DNA of 64,000 bases, taken from positions 44,869 to 108,868 of the forward strand of contig CADALE010000008.1 in NCBI GenBank assembly GCA_902788705.1. The letters run 5' to 3'. The position numbers were made by a program, and so were the translations under genes. Below, piece by piece: positions 44,496 through 55,500 of this stretch. The notes below the pieces were generated by a model. The model was not told the DNA's origin. It saw only the letters and a program-made list of their open reading frames with translations, and ran no database searches. This DNA is from an uncultured Coriobacteriaceae bacterium (GTDB lineage Bacteria; Actinomycetota; Coriobacteriia; Coriobacteriales; Atopobiaceae). The number at the start of each line of letters is the position of its first letter. Position 1 is the stretch's first letter.

Positions 44496-44517
44496 TTGCT
44501 GGCTCATATCGAGGCTT

Positions 44518-44558
44518 CGGGGGCCCGTGCCGGCGTGTCGGTGCGGGCCTCCCCTTTT
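44518..44558 (+). terminator. Terminator after purA
   Basis: GGGG-GCCCGTGCC and GGTGCGGGC-CTCCCC pair with two wobble or bulged positions and are followed by TTTTGG, 22 nt after the stop. Confidence 0.75.
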
Positions 44559-44689
44559 GGCGCCTGATATCAAAAAAGCAACGAAGCCACCAGAGGCCAT
44601 ATTTGGCCCGCAAAATGACAAGATGGGGTAAATGACCTTGCTGCAATGACCCCTCAAAGCTGGGTGAGTACAAAAGGGCCGTTTCCGGT

Positions 44690-44755
44690 CGTACATCCGT
44701 GACGTTTCCCGCATAGACCTGCAGGATTAAAAACACGAAACGACTCAGATGTACG
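44690..44755 (-). repeat. Dispersed palindromic repeat, copy 3 (inverted)
   Basis: The arms 44690-44708 and 44737-44755 contain GTACATCCGTGACGTTTC and its near-complement. The loop, read on the minus strand, is GTGTTTTTAATCCTGC followed by AGGTCTATGCGG, nearly the copy 1 loop. It lies in the 320-nt gap between purA and the next minus-strand gene; nothing else is seen in that gap. Confidence 0.8.
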
Positions 44756-44815
44756 ATTGAAAACGGGTAAACCGACCCCACTGGGCCGATAGGCACCACA
44801 AGGCTAGCGGAAAAG

Positions 44816-45847
44816 CTAAAGGAGAACCGCCTGCAGGAGCTCCTCGAGGCGCTTCGTTGGCGTCAAAGCACCCTTTGGCAGCCTTAGATCGAGGCACTTT
44901 GCGATGCGCAGGGCAATTACCGTCATTTGATTAACGTCAGCAATCTGCTTTGCCGTGACAAAGATCACCTCATAGCCCTTGATCTCAAGAGCAAGCTGAC
45001 GTGCATAGTCATTACCATAGGCAGCCTGGTTGTCATGTTTGTCACGAGACTGATACTCAAGGACAAAGCGACCTATCTCCCAGACCGCGTCTCCCCTACA
45101 GATGGACTGACCAGCAATATCCTGCGAAAGACCGTCAAGCGGTATCAATCCATTCATGGTAGGACGAGGGAGTCCAAATCCGCCGAGTCGGCGAGGAAGA
45201 ATGAGCGGGATAACCATGCTCGTTTCCATCGGGGAACCAGAATTAGGAAGTGTATACAAGAGCGCTCGTCGGGCAGTCTCGACACCAGGAACACCATCAA
45301 GCCCGTCAAGGAAGGAAAGGGCACTCTCAATGCTCATGATAGGCTTACGGTCGAAAATCGTGTGCTTGAGGACACGAATCGATCCATCAGGCAATTGAAC
45401 CGATTCATAGTCAGGCCTTTTCTCCCCTACCAGCTCGTAGATGCCACAAAAGCTCATGGCAAGACGAATTGTCTGAATGAGGTCGAGCTGAGAGGCAAGT
45501 TGGAGAAAGCACAGCTCAGGACTTGCGACAAGCACATCAGGAGCAAGCATGAGGTACGAACGCTCCGGAATGCGCGTATCATGAACATGGCACTTGACAC
45601 CTTGCCAGTGTCGGCGCTGCTCTTGGGTTGAGACCATGATGTCGATTGAGTCACCGGGTTGCATATGCAGAAGAGATTTGAGGTCCGAGGAGGAGTTGTC
45701 CCCAAGACCCTGCTTTATGAGGTGTGTTACCTCTTTTTTTGAGGAAACGCAATTTACGGGACCTCTGACCGGATGGAGGTCGAGGTCTCTGACGAGGACG
45801 CTCTCGAGCACTCGTCGCGCAGCGGTGTATCCAAGGTAAACAGCCAT
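44816..45847 (-). CDS. Unknown protein with possible PD-(D/E)XK nuclease-like C-terminus
   Basis: A 343-residue product if ATG 45847 (MAVYLGYTAARRVLESV) is used; ATG 45856 and a TTG at 45880 are also possible and no clear ribosome site is seen. Residues 1-220 have no recognised fold, with LVASPELCFLQLASQLDLIQ as a notable helical block. The C-terminal part VWEIGRFVLEYQSRDKHDNQ, then YARQLALEIKGYEVIFVTAK has the 'E-Y-x-S ... D-x-x-R ... G-x-x-V-x-x-V-T' order seen in DUF559/Vsr-like endonuclease folds. It could be an AbiEi-like or nuclease-related accessory gene. Its base composition is lower in GC than its neighbours, which hints at transfer. Confidence 0.55.
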   Translation of the reverse strand: MAVYLGYTAARRVLESVLVRDLDLHPVRGPVNCVSSKKEVTHLIKQGLGDNSSSDLKSLLHMQPGDSIDIMVSTQEQRRHWQGVKCHVHDTRIPERSYLMLAPDVLVASPELCFLQLASQLDLIQTIRLAMSFCGIYELVGEKRPDYESVQLPDGSIRVLKHTIFDRKPIMSIESALSFLDGLDGVPGVETARRALLYTLPNSGSPMETSMVIPLILPRRLGGFGLPRPTMNGLIPLDGLSQDIAGQSICRGDAVWEIGRFVLEYQSRDKHDNQAAYGNDYARQLALEIKGYEVIFVTAKQIADVNQMTVIALRIAKCLDLRLPKGALTPTKRLEELLQAVLL

Positions 45848-46205
45848 GAGGACCATGGTAGTGAGGACATCTTGCAGCAAAGTCGCAGATGGGTGACCCT
45901 AATGTTGCCATCATGAGGTGAACTTGGCTAGCTAAGCCAAAGCGGCCCTGATAACAAGGTTATGAACATGAACCAAATCAAGATAGCAGTCAGCTTACTG
46001 AGGAAATGAGAATCGGGCTCGTCACAGCTCATACATAGAAGGAGGGAAATTTACGCAGGTATGGGTAGAGTACGGCTTGGTTGAAGAGTGCGGAAGGCAA
46101 TTGTTTTTGTCACGTTCTGTAACGGTTGGGCACTCCCCCACCCCGATGCAGCAGAATAGAGACAGTAGAGAAAGCTGCGTGGTGCAGCACGAGATCGGAG
46201 GAGCC
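45848..46205. other. Gap upstream of purD
   Basis: The gap between divergent genes contains an inverted repeat TTGGCT-AGCCAA at 45924-45940, a GCAGGTA word at 46054 and an isolated AGGAGGG at about 46041 with no open frame of value. No promoter was resolved. Confidence 0.45.
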
Positions 46206-47501
46206 ATGGCAAACGACAAGGTTGACATTCTTCTTCTGGGCGCGGGTGGCCGCGAGCACGCACTGCTGATGAAGCTGGCGGAGTCTCCGCGTGCGGGCAA
46301 GCTGTACGTGGCGCCCGGCAACGGCGGCATGATGCAGCTGGCCGAGCTTGCGCCGGTTAACCAGGACGACCCTGATTCGGTCGCGTCATGGGCTGAATCG
46401 AACGGAATCGGTCTTGTGGTGATTGGTCCGGAGGCACCGCTGGTTGCTGGTGTGGCTGACGCGGTGAGGGCGAAGGGAATCCCCTGCTTCGGTCCAAATG
46501 CCGACGCAGCCCAGATGGAGGGTTCGAAGAAGTTCGCCAAGGAAGTCATGGCCCGAGCCGGTGCACCAACCGCGTCATATCGAAGCTTCACCGACGAGGA
46601 GTCGGCCGTCGCGTACGTGCGCGAGCTAGCGGGCCCCTGCGTGGTAAAGGCTGATGGCCTGGCTGCGGGCAAGGGCGTGATTGTGGCGTCGAACACCGAT
46701 GAAGCGATAGCTGGCCTGCACGAGTGCTTCGGTGGAGCGTTTGGTGCAGCAGGAAACCTCGTGGTGGTCGAGGAGATGCTCGAAGGTCCGGAGTGCAGCC
46801 TGCTTGCCCTCACCGATGGCACCACGCTTGTTCCGCTGGCAACCTCGCAGGACCACAAGCGCGCGCTCGACGGCGACCTTGGTCCCAACACGGGCGGAAT
46901 GGGTGTCTACTCCCCCGTTCCCATCCTGCTTGACGGCGAGCTTGACGCGATGGTTCGAATCATGCAGAGCGTGGTGGACCAGCTGCGCGCCGATGGCATC
47001 ACCTATTCGGGCTGCCTGTACGGTGGGTTCATGCTTACCAAGGACGGTCCGAAGGTGCTTGAGTTCAATGCGCGGTTCGGTGACCCCGAGACGCAGGTTG
47101 TTCTCCCCCGCATGCAGGCTGATTTGATTGATGCGTTCATCGCTTGCGACAATGGCACGCTTGCCGACGTACCCATCAGCTGGGGCGACGATTGGGCCGT
47201 GTCGGTGGTGCTTACCAGCGCCGGCTATCCCGGAAGCTACGAGAAGGGCAAGGTCATCACCGGTATTGACGCAGCTGAGGCGATGGAAGGCGTGACCGTG
47301 TACCACGCTGGAACGGCACTTGGAGCGGATGGTTCGATTCTTACTGCTGGCGGCCGCGTTCTTGACGTGACCGCGGTGGCCGAGACGTTCGAGCTGGCTC
47401 GCGAGCGTGCGTACGCAGCATGTGACCTGATCAGCTTTGAGGGAAAGACGTACCGCACCGACATTGGCCTCAAGGCCATTCTTGGTCGCGAGAACCTGTA
47501 G
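46206..47501 (+). CDS. purD: Phosphoribosylamine-glycine ligase PurD
   Basis: It joins phosphoribosylamine and glycine with ATP, the second purine step. The start is ATG 46206 (MANDKVDILLLGAGGREHAL), after GGAGGAG; 431 residues. It has the N-terminal GGREHAL block, an ATP-grasp domain (GLAAGKGVIVASN, then LGPNTGGMGVYSP) and the EFNARFGDPETQVVLPRM active-site block. The neighbouring pur genes (purA 1.7 kb upstream) are not in one operon with it. A hairpin lies in the gap downstream. Confidence 0.96.
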   Translation: MANDKVDILLLGAGGREHALLMKLAESPRAGKLYVAPGNGGMMQLAELAPVNQDDPDSVASWAESNGIGLVVIGPEAPLVAGVADAVRAKGIPCFGPNADAAQMEGSKKFAKEVMARAGAPTASYRSFTDEESAVAYVRELAGPCVVKADGLAAGKGVIVASNTDEAIAGLHECFGGAFGAAGNLVVVEEMLEGPECSLLALTDGTTLVPLATSQDHKRALDGDLGPNTGGMGVYSPVPILLDGELDAMVRIMQSVVDQLRADGITYSGCLYGGFMLTKDGPKVLEFNARFGDPETQVVLPRMQADLIDAFIACDNGTLADVPISWGDDWAVSVVLTSAGYPGSYEKGKVITGIDAAEAMEGVTVYHAGTALGADGSILTAGGRVLDVTAVAETFELARERAYAACDLISFEGKTYRTDIGLKAILGRENL

Positions 47502-47522
47502 CAGCAAACCAGAGCTTTGATT

Positions 47523-47560
47523 GAACCGAATCGCAGTCGTGGCGTGATGCGATTCGGTTC
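47523..47560 (+). terminator. Hairpin between purD and the Nudix gene
   Basis: GAACCGAATCGCA and TGCGATTCGGTTC form a perfect 13-bp stem with a 12-nt loop. No T run follows, so it may be partial or have another role. Confidence 0.5.
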
Positions 47561-47591
47561 TGCTGTGAAGCTTAAGACGTGAGGAGAAACA

Positions 47592-48359
47592 ATGGCAGAC
47601 GAGCCAGAGGTGTACGAGGCAGAGCCAATCAACGAGGCGGAGTCTGAAGCGATTGACCTATCCAGCGAGCTTGGTCAGGCGATTGGCAGTATCAAGGAGA
47701 GCACTGCGGCGTTCGTGTTTGATGGTGATAGGGATGAAGGATCGCACCAGTCGGGTGCACCGACTCAGCGGGGATTCACGCGTGGCGATGATGACCCTCG
47801 TGACGCAGACCTTCATGAACGAGTCGAGCGCGAGGACGTGGCGTGGACTGGTCGAATCTTCAATGTGAACCGAATCGAAGCAAAGCTGCCTAACGGGCAC
47901 GACGCGATGCGCGATGTGGTGCGTCACCCTGGAGCGGTTGCCATCGTTGCGCTTACCGACGATGGTCGAATCTGCTTGGTGCGTCAGTATCGAACCGCGA
48001 TTGACCGAGTCACGGTGGAGATTCCTGCGGGCAAGCTTGACCCAGGCGAGGATCCGTACGACTGCGCCGTTCGCGAGCTGCGCGAAGAGACTGGTGCGGT
48101 GGCTGATCGCATGGCATTCCTCACCACGATTGTAACGGCGGTTGGGTTTTGCGACGAGGTGATTCACCTGTACATGGCCACCGGTCTGCACTTTGAGCAG
48201 TCTGATCCGGACAGTGACGAGTTCATCAACGTAGACCTGGTTGAGCTGCCTGAACTGATTGACGCGGTTCTGGACGGCAAGGTGGAGGATGCGAAGACCA
48301 TGGTTGGTGCGTTGCTGTGCGATGCAATCTCGCGCAGACTGGGTGCGATGGAGCAGTAG
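47592..48359 (+). CDS. Nudix hydrolase, ADP-ribose pyrophosphatase-like
   Basis: A 255-residue product from ATG 47592 with GAGGAGAAAC upstream. The Nudix box (GX5EX7REUXEEXGU) is intact: GKLDPGEDPYDCAV followed by RELREETGA at about 147-169. The context (VEIPAGK before it, TNAVG-like VTAVGFCDEVIHLYMA after it) is that of ADP-ribose pyrophosphatases. The first 80 residues are acidic, Ser/Asp-rich and probably disordered, which is longer than usual. It is probably cotranscribed with purD. Confidence 0.9.
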   Translation: MADEPEVYEAEPINEAESEAIDLSSELGQAIGSIKESTAAFVFDGDRDEGSHQSGAPTQRGFTRGDDDPRDADLHERVEREDVAWTGRIFNVNRIEAKLPNGHDAMRDVVRHPGAVAIVALTDDGRICLVRQYRTAIDRVTVEIPAGKLDPGEDPYDCAVRELREETGAVADRMAFLTTIVTAVGFCDEVIHLYMATGLHFEQSDPDSDEFINVDLVELPELIDAVLDGKVEDAKTMVGALLCDAISRRLGAMEQ

Positions 48360-48426
48360 GGGAGAGCTCCGACTGCGAATGTTGAAAACTTGCCAGCAAA
48401 CGAAGTACGGCTTCGAAGCTGGCGTA

Positions 48427-48473
48427 ACGAGGACGCCTCCCGATGATGTCGCATCAACGGGAGGCGTCCTCGT
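48427..48473 (+). terminator. Terminator hairpin after the Nudix gene
   Basis: A 16-bp perfect stem (ACGAGGACGCCTCCCG) with a 15-nt loop lies 67 nt after the stop. It has no T run. Confidence 0.6.
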
Positions 48474-48753
48474 CGTGTCACACTATATATATTGGTGTGT
48501 TGACAAGTGCGATAGGGGAGTTTTCAACATGGTGGGGGAGAGGTAGCCAGAAAGCTCTTGAGCAGAAGGATTGAGCCTGTTAGATTCGATGGCACTCATG
48601 GGTGCTGCGGCGAATCGACGCATGAACCGAAGAATCGATTGACGAGATGATTGGGTTGGTTCGATACAGTCGACTGATTCAATAACGTCATAGAACGGTG
48701 CAAACCGGTTGAACCGATGTAGTCGGTGCGCGATCGATGGCGAGATGATGTGG

Positions 48754-48796
48754 TGGCAGGGGCCAGAAGGGGAGTGTCTCCTTCTGGCCCCTGCCA
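48754..48796. terminator. Strong hairpin in the adhesin upstream gap
   Basis: TGGCAGGGGCCAGAAGG and its complement form a 17-bp stem with a short loop (about 9 nt), followed by TATATATAGG. It has no nearby gene; it may mark the end of an unseen transcript. Confidence 0.5.
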
Positions 48797-49300
48797 TATA
48801 TATAGGGCTTAGCGAAGGTGGGGTCTCTTGGGCGGGCGGGGGAGTGCAGCCAGACACCTCGAGAGAGGCCGCAAAGTGTGCCTTGACAGGCGTTACCACT
48901 ACATATTGTGGTCAGTGTTAACCCATTACATAGATATGGTAAACCACCATATTTGTGCAGGTAAATGGGCCAAAATGGTCACATATGAGCATTTATGAAG
49001 AAATTGTGAGTTCTTTCCGAAGGGTCTGAAAGGACTGTCGAACAGCGTTCCCAAATTCAGCTGAAGAATGTATCGATTTAGGCGTTATATGTATATAAGG
49101 AATATTATGAATGCAACGATATTCCAGTACAAAATATCCTAAAACCACAGCATAGCGGCCTAAATCGCGCTTTTCGAAATCTTTTTCTTGTACTATCGGG
49201 AACCGTATCAATGGCTAAAACTGCCTTGATCGAACCATAAACGTACCACCGGACCATGGAGAGGCAACCGACCATGAGATACGACCTACATGCCTATTTG

Positions 49301-49330
49301 CGCAGTTGCGAGGGGTCGCAACTGCGTTTT
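49301..49330 (+). terminator. Terminator-like hairpin in the adhesin leader
   Basis: CGCAGTTGCGA and TCGCAACTGCG form an 11-bp perfect stem with a GGGG loop, directly followed by TTTTG. It lies 180 nt before the adhesin start and may act as an attenuator. Confidence 0.6.
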
Positions 49331-49512
49331 GTCGTCTCTAAACCCGTCCGATCGAGGGCGGTGAGAGGGCATCCCTGCGCCATAGCTCGACGAAGGGGCG
49401 GTCCACCTGGAGCCTTGCGGCCAGCACCAAGCGGACTGATTGTACGAACGAACTGTATGGCTGCGACGCACTACAAACGTAGCAACGCAGCTGGACAGAA
49501 GGGGTGGATGTA

Positions 49513-52500
49513 ATGAAGGAAAGAACGAGAAACAGGGTTCTCGCAGCACTGATGACGGTGTTTGCCGTCTTCGCGCTCGTGCTGGGCTTCAACGGAGCTG
49601 CGTATGCAGCTGCCGGTGATGAGCCTGATCATGAGAAGTTCATGGAAGTCAACGAGGATGGTACCTACACCATCGCGCTCAACGTGACCGGCGACGCTGA
49701 GCGGAAGCCGCAGAAGGTCAACGTCATCGTGATCCTCGACCGCTCTGGTTCGATGAATGAGTCTGCGGGCACGGTATCTACCGTGACGTATACGCCGACA
49801 CCCACAAACGGTAATAATCTGTACGGCACCCTTGAGGCGGACCCCGACGTTCACGACGACGGGGACTTCTTCCAACTGACTAGGTACAACGCTGGTAACG
49901 TCAACGTTTATACGTATCCCTCTCAGGGAAGCACCACTTACGCACCCACCAACAGCAACAACGGTACACAGTATGGTCTTGTTGATGGAGAGTATGTACA
50001 GCTTACCCGCAGTGGTGGCTTCTTCGGTTCGTATTACTGGACCTATGGTCAGGGTACGCGCTACAACGGTACAAGGTATACGTTGGTCAATAACGCTGCC
50101 CAGTATACGGGCCAGCGCTACACGAGGCAGGAAGGCAACCAGTCGCGCCTTGATGCTACGAAGGAAGCCGTCAATGGCCTGGCTGGGACACTGCTGGGAT
50201 ACAACGGCAACGAGAATCCTGACGACACCGTCGAGATGGCTCTGGTCTCCTTTGCAACCTCAGCAGCGACAAATGTTGCATCTACGACAGATGCTACGAC
50301 CTTCACGAACGCAGTGAATGGTATTACCGTTGCTACTGGCAACAATGCCGGCACCAACTGGGAGGCGGCGCTCAAGGAGGCTTACGGGATCAACTTCAAT
50401 GATGATGACCCCACGTTTGTCATCTTCTTCTCCGACGGCGCTCCGACGTTCTACGGCTCTGGTACCAATCCCTCTGGCTCTGGCCAGGAGAAAGAGCCGA
50501 ACATGACCAACTCCTATAACGCAGCTACAGACGACGCACGTACGCTTGCTAACAAGGTAGGCACCGATAACTTCTACACGATCTTTGCGTACGGTGAGAC
50601 CTACGGTGCGACCTATATGTCTAGGCTGACCACCGCAGCAGGAGCGCCCAGTGGTAACAACTACTCTGCAGAGAACACCGCTCAGCTGCAGGAGGCTTTC
50701 AACGAGATTCTCACCAAGATCGAGATGTCCGGCATCGGCAACGTCGACATTACCGACGGAACCACGAGCAACGTCGCAACTACCTCCGGCACCGCGCACC
50801 TGCTCGATGTCGATCCGAGCTCCTTCAAGTACTACCGTGCTGGCGGCGAGAATGAAGATGGCAGCGTGAAGTATGATCCCGCTGCCACCACCATGACCAC
50901 GTCGACTGGTGAAACCAAGAACATCGGCGTGGAGTGGACTGGGGACGACGTCCCGCCTGCGGAGTTCAACAACAGCACCGGAAACGTCGAGTGGGACCTT
51001 GGTGACAACTTCCTCCTCGAGAATGGCGTGACCTACACGGTCACCTTCGACTGCTGGCCCAGCCAGGATACGCTCGACCATGTTGCTAGCATCAAGAACG
51101 ACCCCAGCTACTACAACACGCTCGACGAGAATATCCAGAAGTATCTTGACGCGAACGGCAACCTCAAGACCAACACCACCGCCAACATGACCTATACCGA
51201 CACGCGTACTGGCAAAGATGGCGAGGCTGGTTTCGAGAACCCCGCCCCCGTCCCGACCACTGCCGTCGAGCAGCTCGCCATTTCCAAGGAGTGGAAGAAC
51301 CGTATTCCCGGCGAGGAGCAGCCCAAGTCCATCAACCTCAACGTAACACGTGACGGTGTCAACACATATTCCATGGAGCTTGAGGACCCGAGCTGGGAGG
51401 ATGGCGTCTACATCTCCATCGGCATCATGCGCACGCATGGAACGGAGCCGGTCGAGCTGCTGACCACGGGCCACGACTTCACCTTTACCGAGCCTGCCGA
51501 TCTTGGCTATCACTGGGAGATCGAAGTCCCGACTGTACGCCCGATGCTCATCGATGGCCAGCTGACTATGCTCATCAAGGTCGACGAGAAGCACCCGGCA
51601 CCCGAAGGCGCAACGGTCTATACCCTTCCCACCAGCGGCAGCGTTGCCGGCGGTGTCTACTACGTTGGTAGCACCGAAGAGGCGTCGCTTACTGCAACGA
51701 ACTATCGTCGTTCCTATCTCGACATCGTCAAGGTCGTAGACGGTGAGGATGCTGATCCGGATCAGACCTTCCCGTTCACCCTCAATGTCGTTGACATCAA
51801 GGCGGAAGAGGGTAGCGCAGACAACCTCAACTCCGACTACTACATCTGGTTCTCGGTTTGGAATGGCGGCTACGTGGACAGACTTGTCTCCGGTGCCGAA
51901 AAGGAGATTAACGAGGAAACCGGCGAGTGGACGGGCTACTACTACGCGCCGAGTGGTACGAATGTTGAGCTCCAGCTGAAGAACGGCGACAGTCTCCGTG
52001 TTCTGAACCTTCCTGAGGGCAGCACCTACACCATCACTGAGGGTACGCTGCCGGACAACTACGCGTTCGTAAGTTCCGAGCTCACCAGTGGTACGGATGA
52101 GGATTTCGTGGGTGGCCGGATCACTACGGGCACCATCGCGAGCACCAACACCGACTACAAGGTTACTTACAACAACCGTTACGACCTGAGCGACGTTGAG
52201 ATCACCAAGGTCTGGGTGGACAACAATAACCAGGACGGCAAGCGTCCGGAGGCTGAGGAGTTCAAGTCCTACCTTGTGCTCTATGCCGACGGCATCGACG
52301 TCACGGCCGCCAACGCCGACAAGCTCACCGTGACGGACAACGGCGACAACACCTACACCGCCAAGTGGACCGGACTTGACCGCTACGCTGATGGCAAGGA
52401 GATCACCTACACGGTGGAGGAGACCGAGATCGAAGGCTACACCACCACCGGCAGCCCCGCAGAGGACAAGGGCACCATCACCAACACCCACACGCCCGAG

Positions 52501-55500
52501 GTGACTACCGTCACCGTCACCAAGGTGTGGGAGGACTCCGATGACATCGGTGGCATCCGCCCCGAGTCCATCACCGCCCAGCTCACCGCTGACGGCACCG
52601 CCTCCGGCGACCCCGTGACGCTCGACGAGAGCAATAGCTGGACCTACACCTGGACTGACCTGCCCAAGTACGCCAACGGCAACGAGATCGTCTACTCCGC
52701 GGACGAGACCGCCGTGCCCGCCGGCTACACCAAGACCGGTCCCGAGAAGACGACCGACGATGACGGCACCGTCACCTTCACGGTGACCAACACCTACGTC
52801 CCGACGCCCGTCTCGGTCGATCCTCCCGTGCAGAAGATCATCACAGGCAAGGATGACCTCTACAACCGCGGCGACTTCACCTTCACCATCGAGGCCGTGA
52901 CTGATGGCGCACCGATGCCCGCTAACATCAGCATCACCAACAGCGCCGACTACGAGCTTGAGGACAAGACTGGCTTCTACGAGTTCGGTGAGATCACCTT
53001 CACCATGCCCGGCACCTATGAGTACACCGTGACCGAGTCTGGTACCGTCCCTGGAGTCACCAACGACTCTGAGGCATCCAAGACCCTCACCTTCACCGTT
53101 GAGGATGACGGCAACGGCAACCTGACCGTGACCCCGACCACCGACCAGGTCCAACTCTCCTTCACCAACACCTATAACGCTTCCGGCGAGGCCACCATCA
53201 CCGTGACCAAGGCGCTCGAAGGCGCCGAGTGGCCTTCGAGCAAGACCCTGACGCTCACGCTCGCAGGTGCCGAGGGCGCTCCGATGCCTGAGACCACGAC
53301 CGCGACGCTCACCGCTGAGGGCAACGTCTCCTTCGGTCCCATCGCCTACGGCCTCTCCGACGCAGGCAAGTCCTATGAGTACACCATTACCGAGGACGGC
53401 TTTGGTGCCGGCTGGACTGGTGCCCCCACAAGCATCACCGCCACGGTCGAAGTCACCGACAAGGGCGACGGAACCCTGGGCACCACGGTCACCTACAGCC
53501 CCGAGGACGCCACCATCACCAACACCTACGCGGCCACCGGCAGCGCCGTGATCAAGGTGGACAAGGTCCTGACCGGCCGCGACTGGCTTGAGGGCGAGGA
53601 GTACACCTTCACGCTGTCCGGGCCTGACGGCGTGATCGAGACCAAGACCGTCAGCGAGGACAACCTGACCGCCGAGTTCTCCAAGATCGCCTACACCGAG
53701 GCTGACGCGGGCAAGACCTACACCTACACCGTCTCCGAGACCTCCACGCTGCCGGGCGGCATCAGCAAGTCTGACGACGTTACCGTGACCGTCAAGGTCA
53801 CCGACAATGGCAACGGCACGCTGGACACCGACGTCGCCTACAGCGACAACAACTCGACCATCACCAACACCTACGAGGCAAGTGGCAGTGTTGAGCTCGA
53901 GGCATTCAAGGATCTCGAGGGTCGCGAGTGGCAGACCGGCGAGACCTATACCTTCACCCTGAAGGACGCCGAGGGCAACGTTCTGGACGAGCAGGTCGTC
54001 GACTCCAACGAAAAGGTGACATTCGAGGCAATTGAGTACACCCAGGACGACATGGTCGACGAGGAGGGCAACTACACCAACGAGGTGACCCTCACCTACA
54101 CCATCGAAGAGACCACCACGCTTCCGGGCGGCATGGAGAACTCTGGCGTCATTGATGTCACCGTCACCCTGGTCGACAACGGCGACGGCACCATCACCGC
54201 CACGCCCGAGTACACCAAGAACGACACCATCACCAACACCTACACCGCCGAGGGCGAGGCCGAGATCAAGGTCAGCAAGGCCATCGAAGGCGCCGCCTGG
54301 CCCAAGGATGCTGATGGAAACGCCAAGACTCTGACGCTCACTCTCTCCGGCGAGGGCGGAACCCTGCCCGAGCAGACGACCCAGACCCTGAGCGCCGCTG
54401 GTCAGGCCACCTTCGATCCCATCACCTACACCCAGGACGACATGGTTGATGACGAGGGCAACTACACCACCGAGAAGACCTTCACCTACACCATCTCCGA
54501 GGATGGCTTCGGCACGGGTTGGACCGGCTCTGGCGACGTGACCGCCACCGTCAAGGTCACCGATGACGGCAAGGGCACGCTGAACACCGAGGTCACCTAC
54601 AGCCCCGAGAACGCCACCATCACCAACACCTACAAGGCCACCGGTACCGCTACGATCGAGGCCACCAAGTCTCTCGTGGGTCGTGCGTGGAAGGACGGCG
54701 AGACCTTCACCTTCACGCTGCTCGACGGGGACGGCAAGGTCTGTGGCGAGCCGAAGAGCGTCTCTGCCGAGAACCCGACCGCCACGTTCGATGCGCTGAG
54801 CTACACCGAGGCCGACATGGTCGACAGCGAGGGCAACTACACCGCTGAGAAGACCTTCACCTACACCATCAGCGAGACCTCCGAGCTGCCGGGCGGCATC
54901 AGCAAGTCTGACGACGTTACCGTGACCGTCAAGGTCACCGACAATGGCAACGGCACGCTGGACACCGACGTCGCCTATGACAACGATGACACCATCATCA
55001 ACACCTACACCGCCAAACCGGTGAAGGCCCAGATTACCGTCGACAAGAAGATCACCGGCTACATCGAGGGCGAGGACCCGTACGGCAACATCGTTGACCG
55101 CACCTTCACCGTCACGATGAAGCCGGTTGACGGCGCACCCATGCCCGAGGGCAAGAGCGAGCTGACCACCTACATCACCACCGTAGGTGGCGAGGGCTCG
55201 GCTACGTTCGACGAGATCGAGTACACCTTCGACGACATGCTCGACGACGAGGGCAACCGCGTCACGACCAAGGACTTCACCTACACCGTGAAGGAGACCG
55301 CTGGCTCCGACGACGGCTACACCTACGACGAGAACGAGTATGAGGCCGTAGTCACCGTGACCGACGACCAGAACGGAAAGCTTGTCGTCTCCAACATCGC
55401 GATGGTCGATGACAACATCGACACTGACGTCACAATCGAGAACGAGTTCGCCGAGGAGAGCGTCGACGTCGAGCTCACCGCCACGAAGACCATCAAGGAC

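Larger units (their letters stand above)
48360..49512. other. Long gap between the Nudix gene and the giant adhesin
   Basis: This 1.15-kb gap contains two strong hairpins (48427-48473 and 48754-48796), two DnaA-box-like words (TGTTGAAAA 48380-48388 and TTTTCAACA 48521-48529), a stretch very rich in GATTCG/GAACCG words (48560-48720), and an AT-rich part (48900-49200) that may hold the adhesin promoter. The leader is described separately. Confidence 0.5.

Noticed and set aside
49290..49500. Possible riboswitch in the adhesin leader
   Set aside because: Several stems can be drawn, but I could not match any known aptamer core; only the terminator-like hairpin is called.
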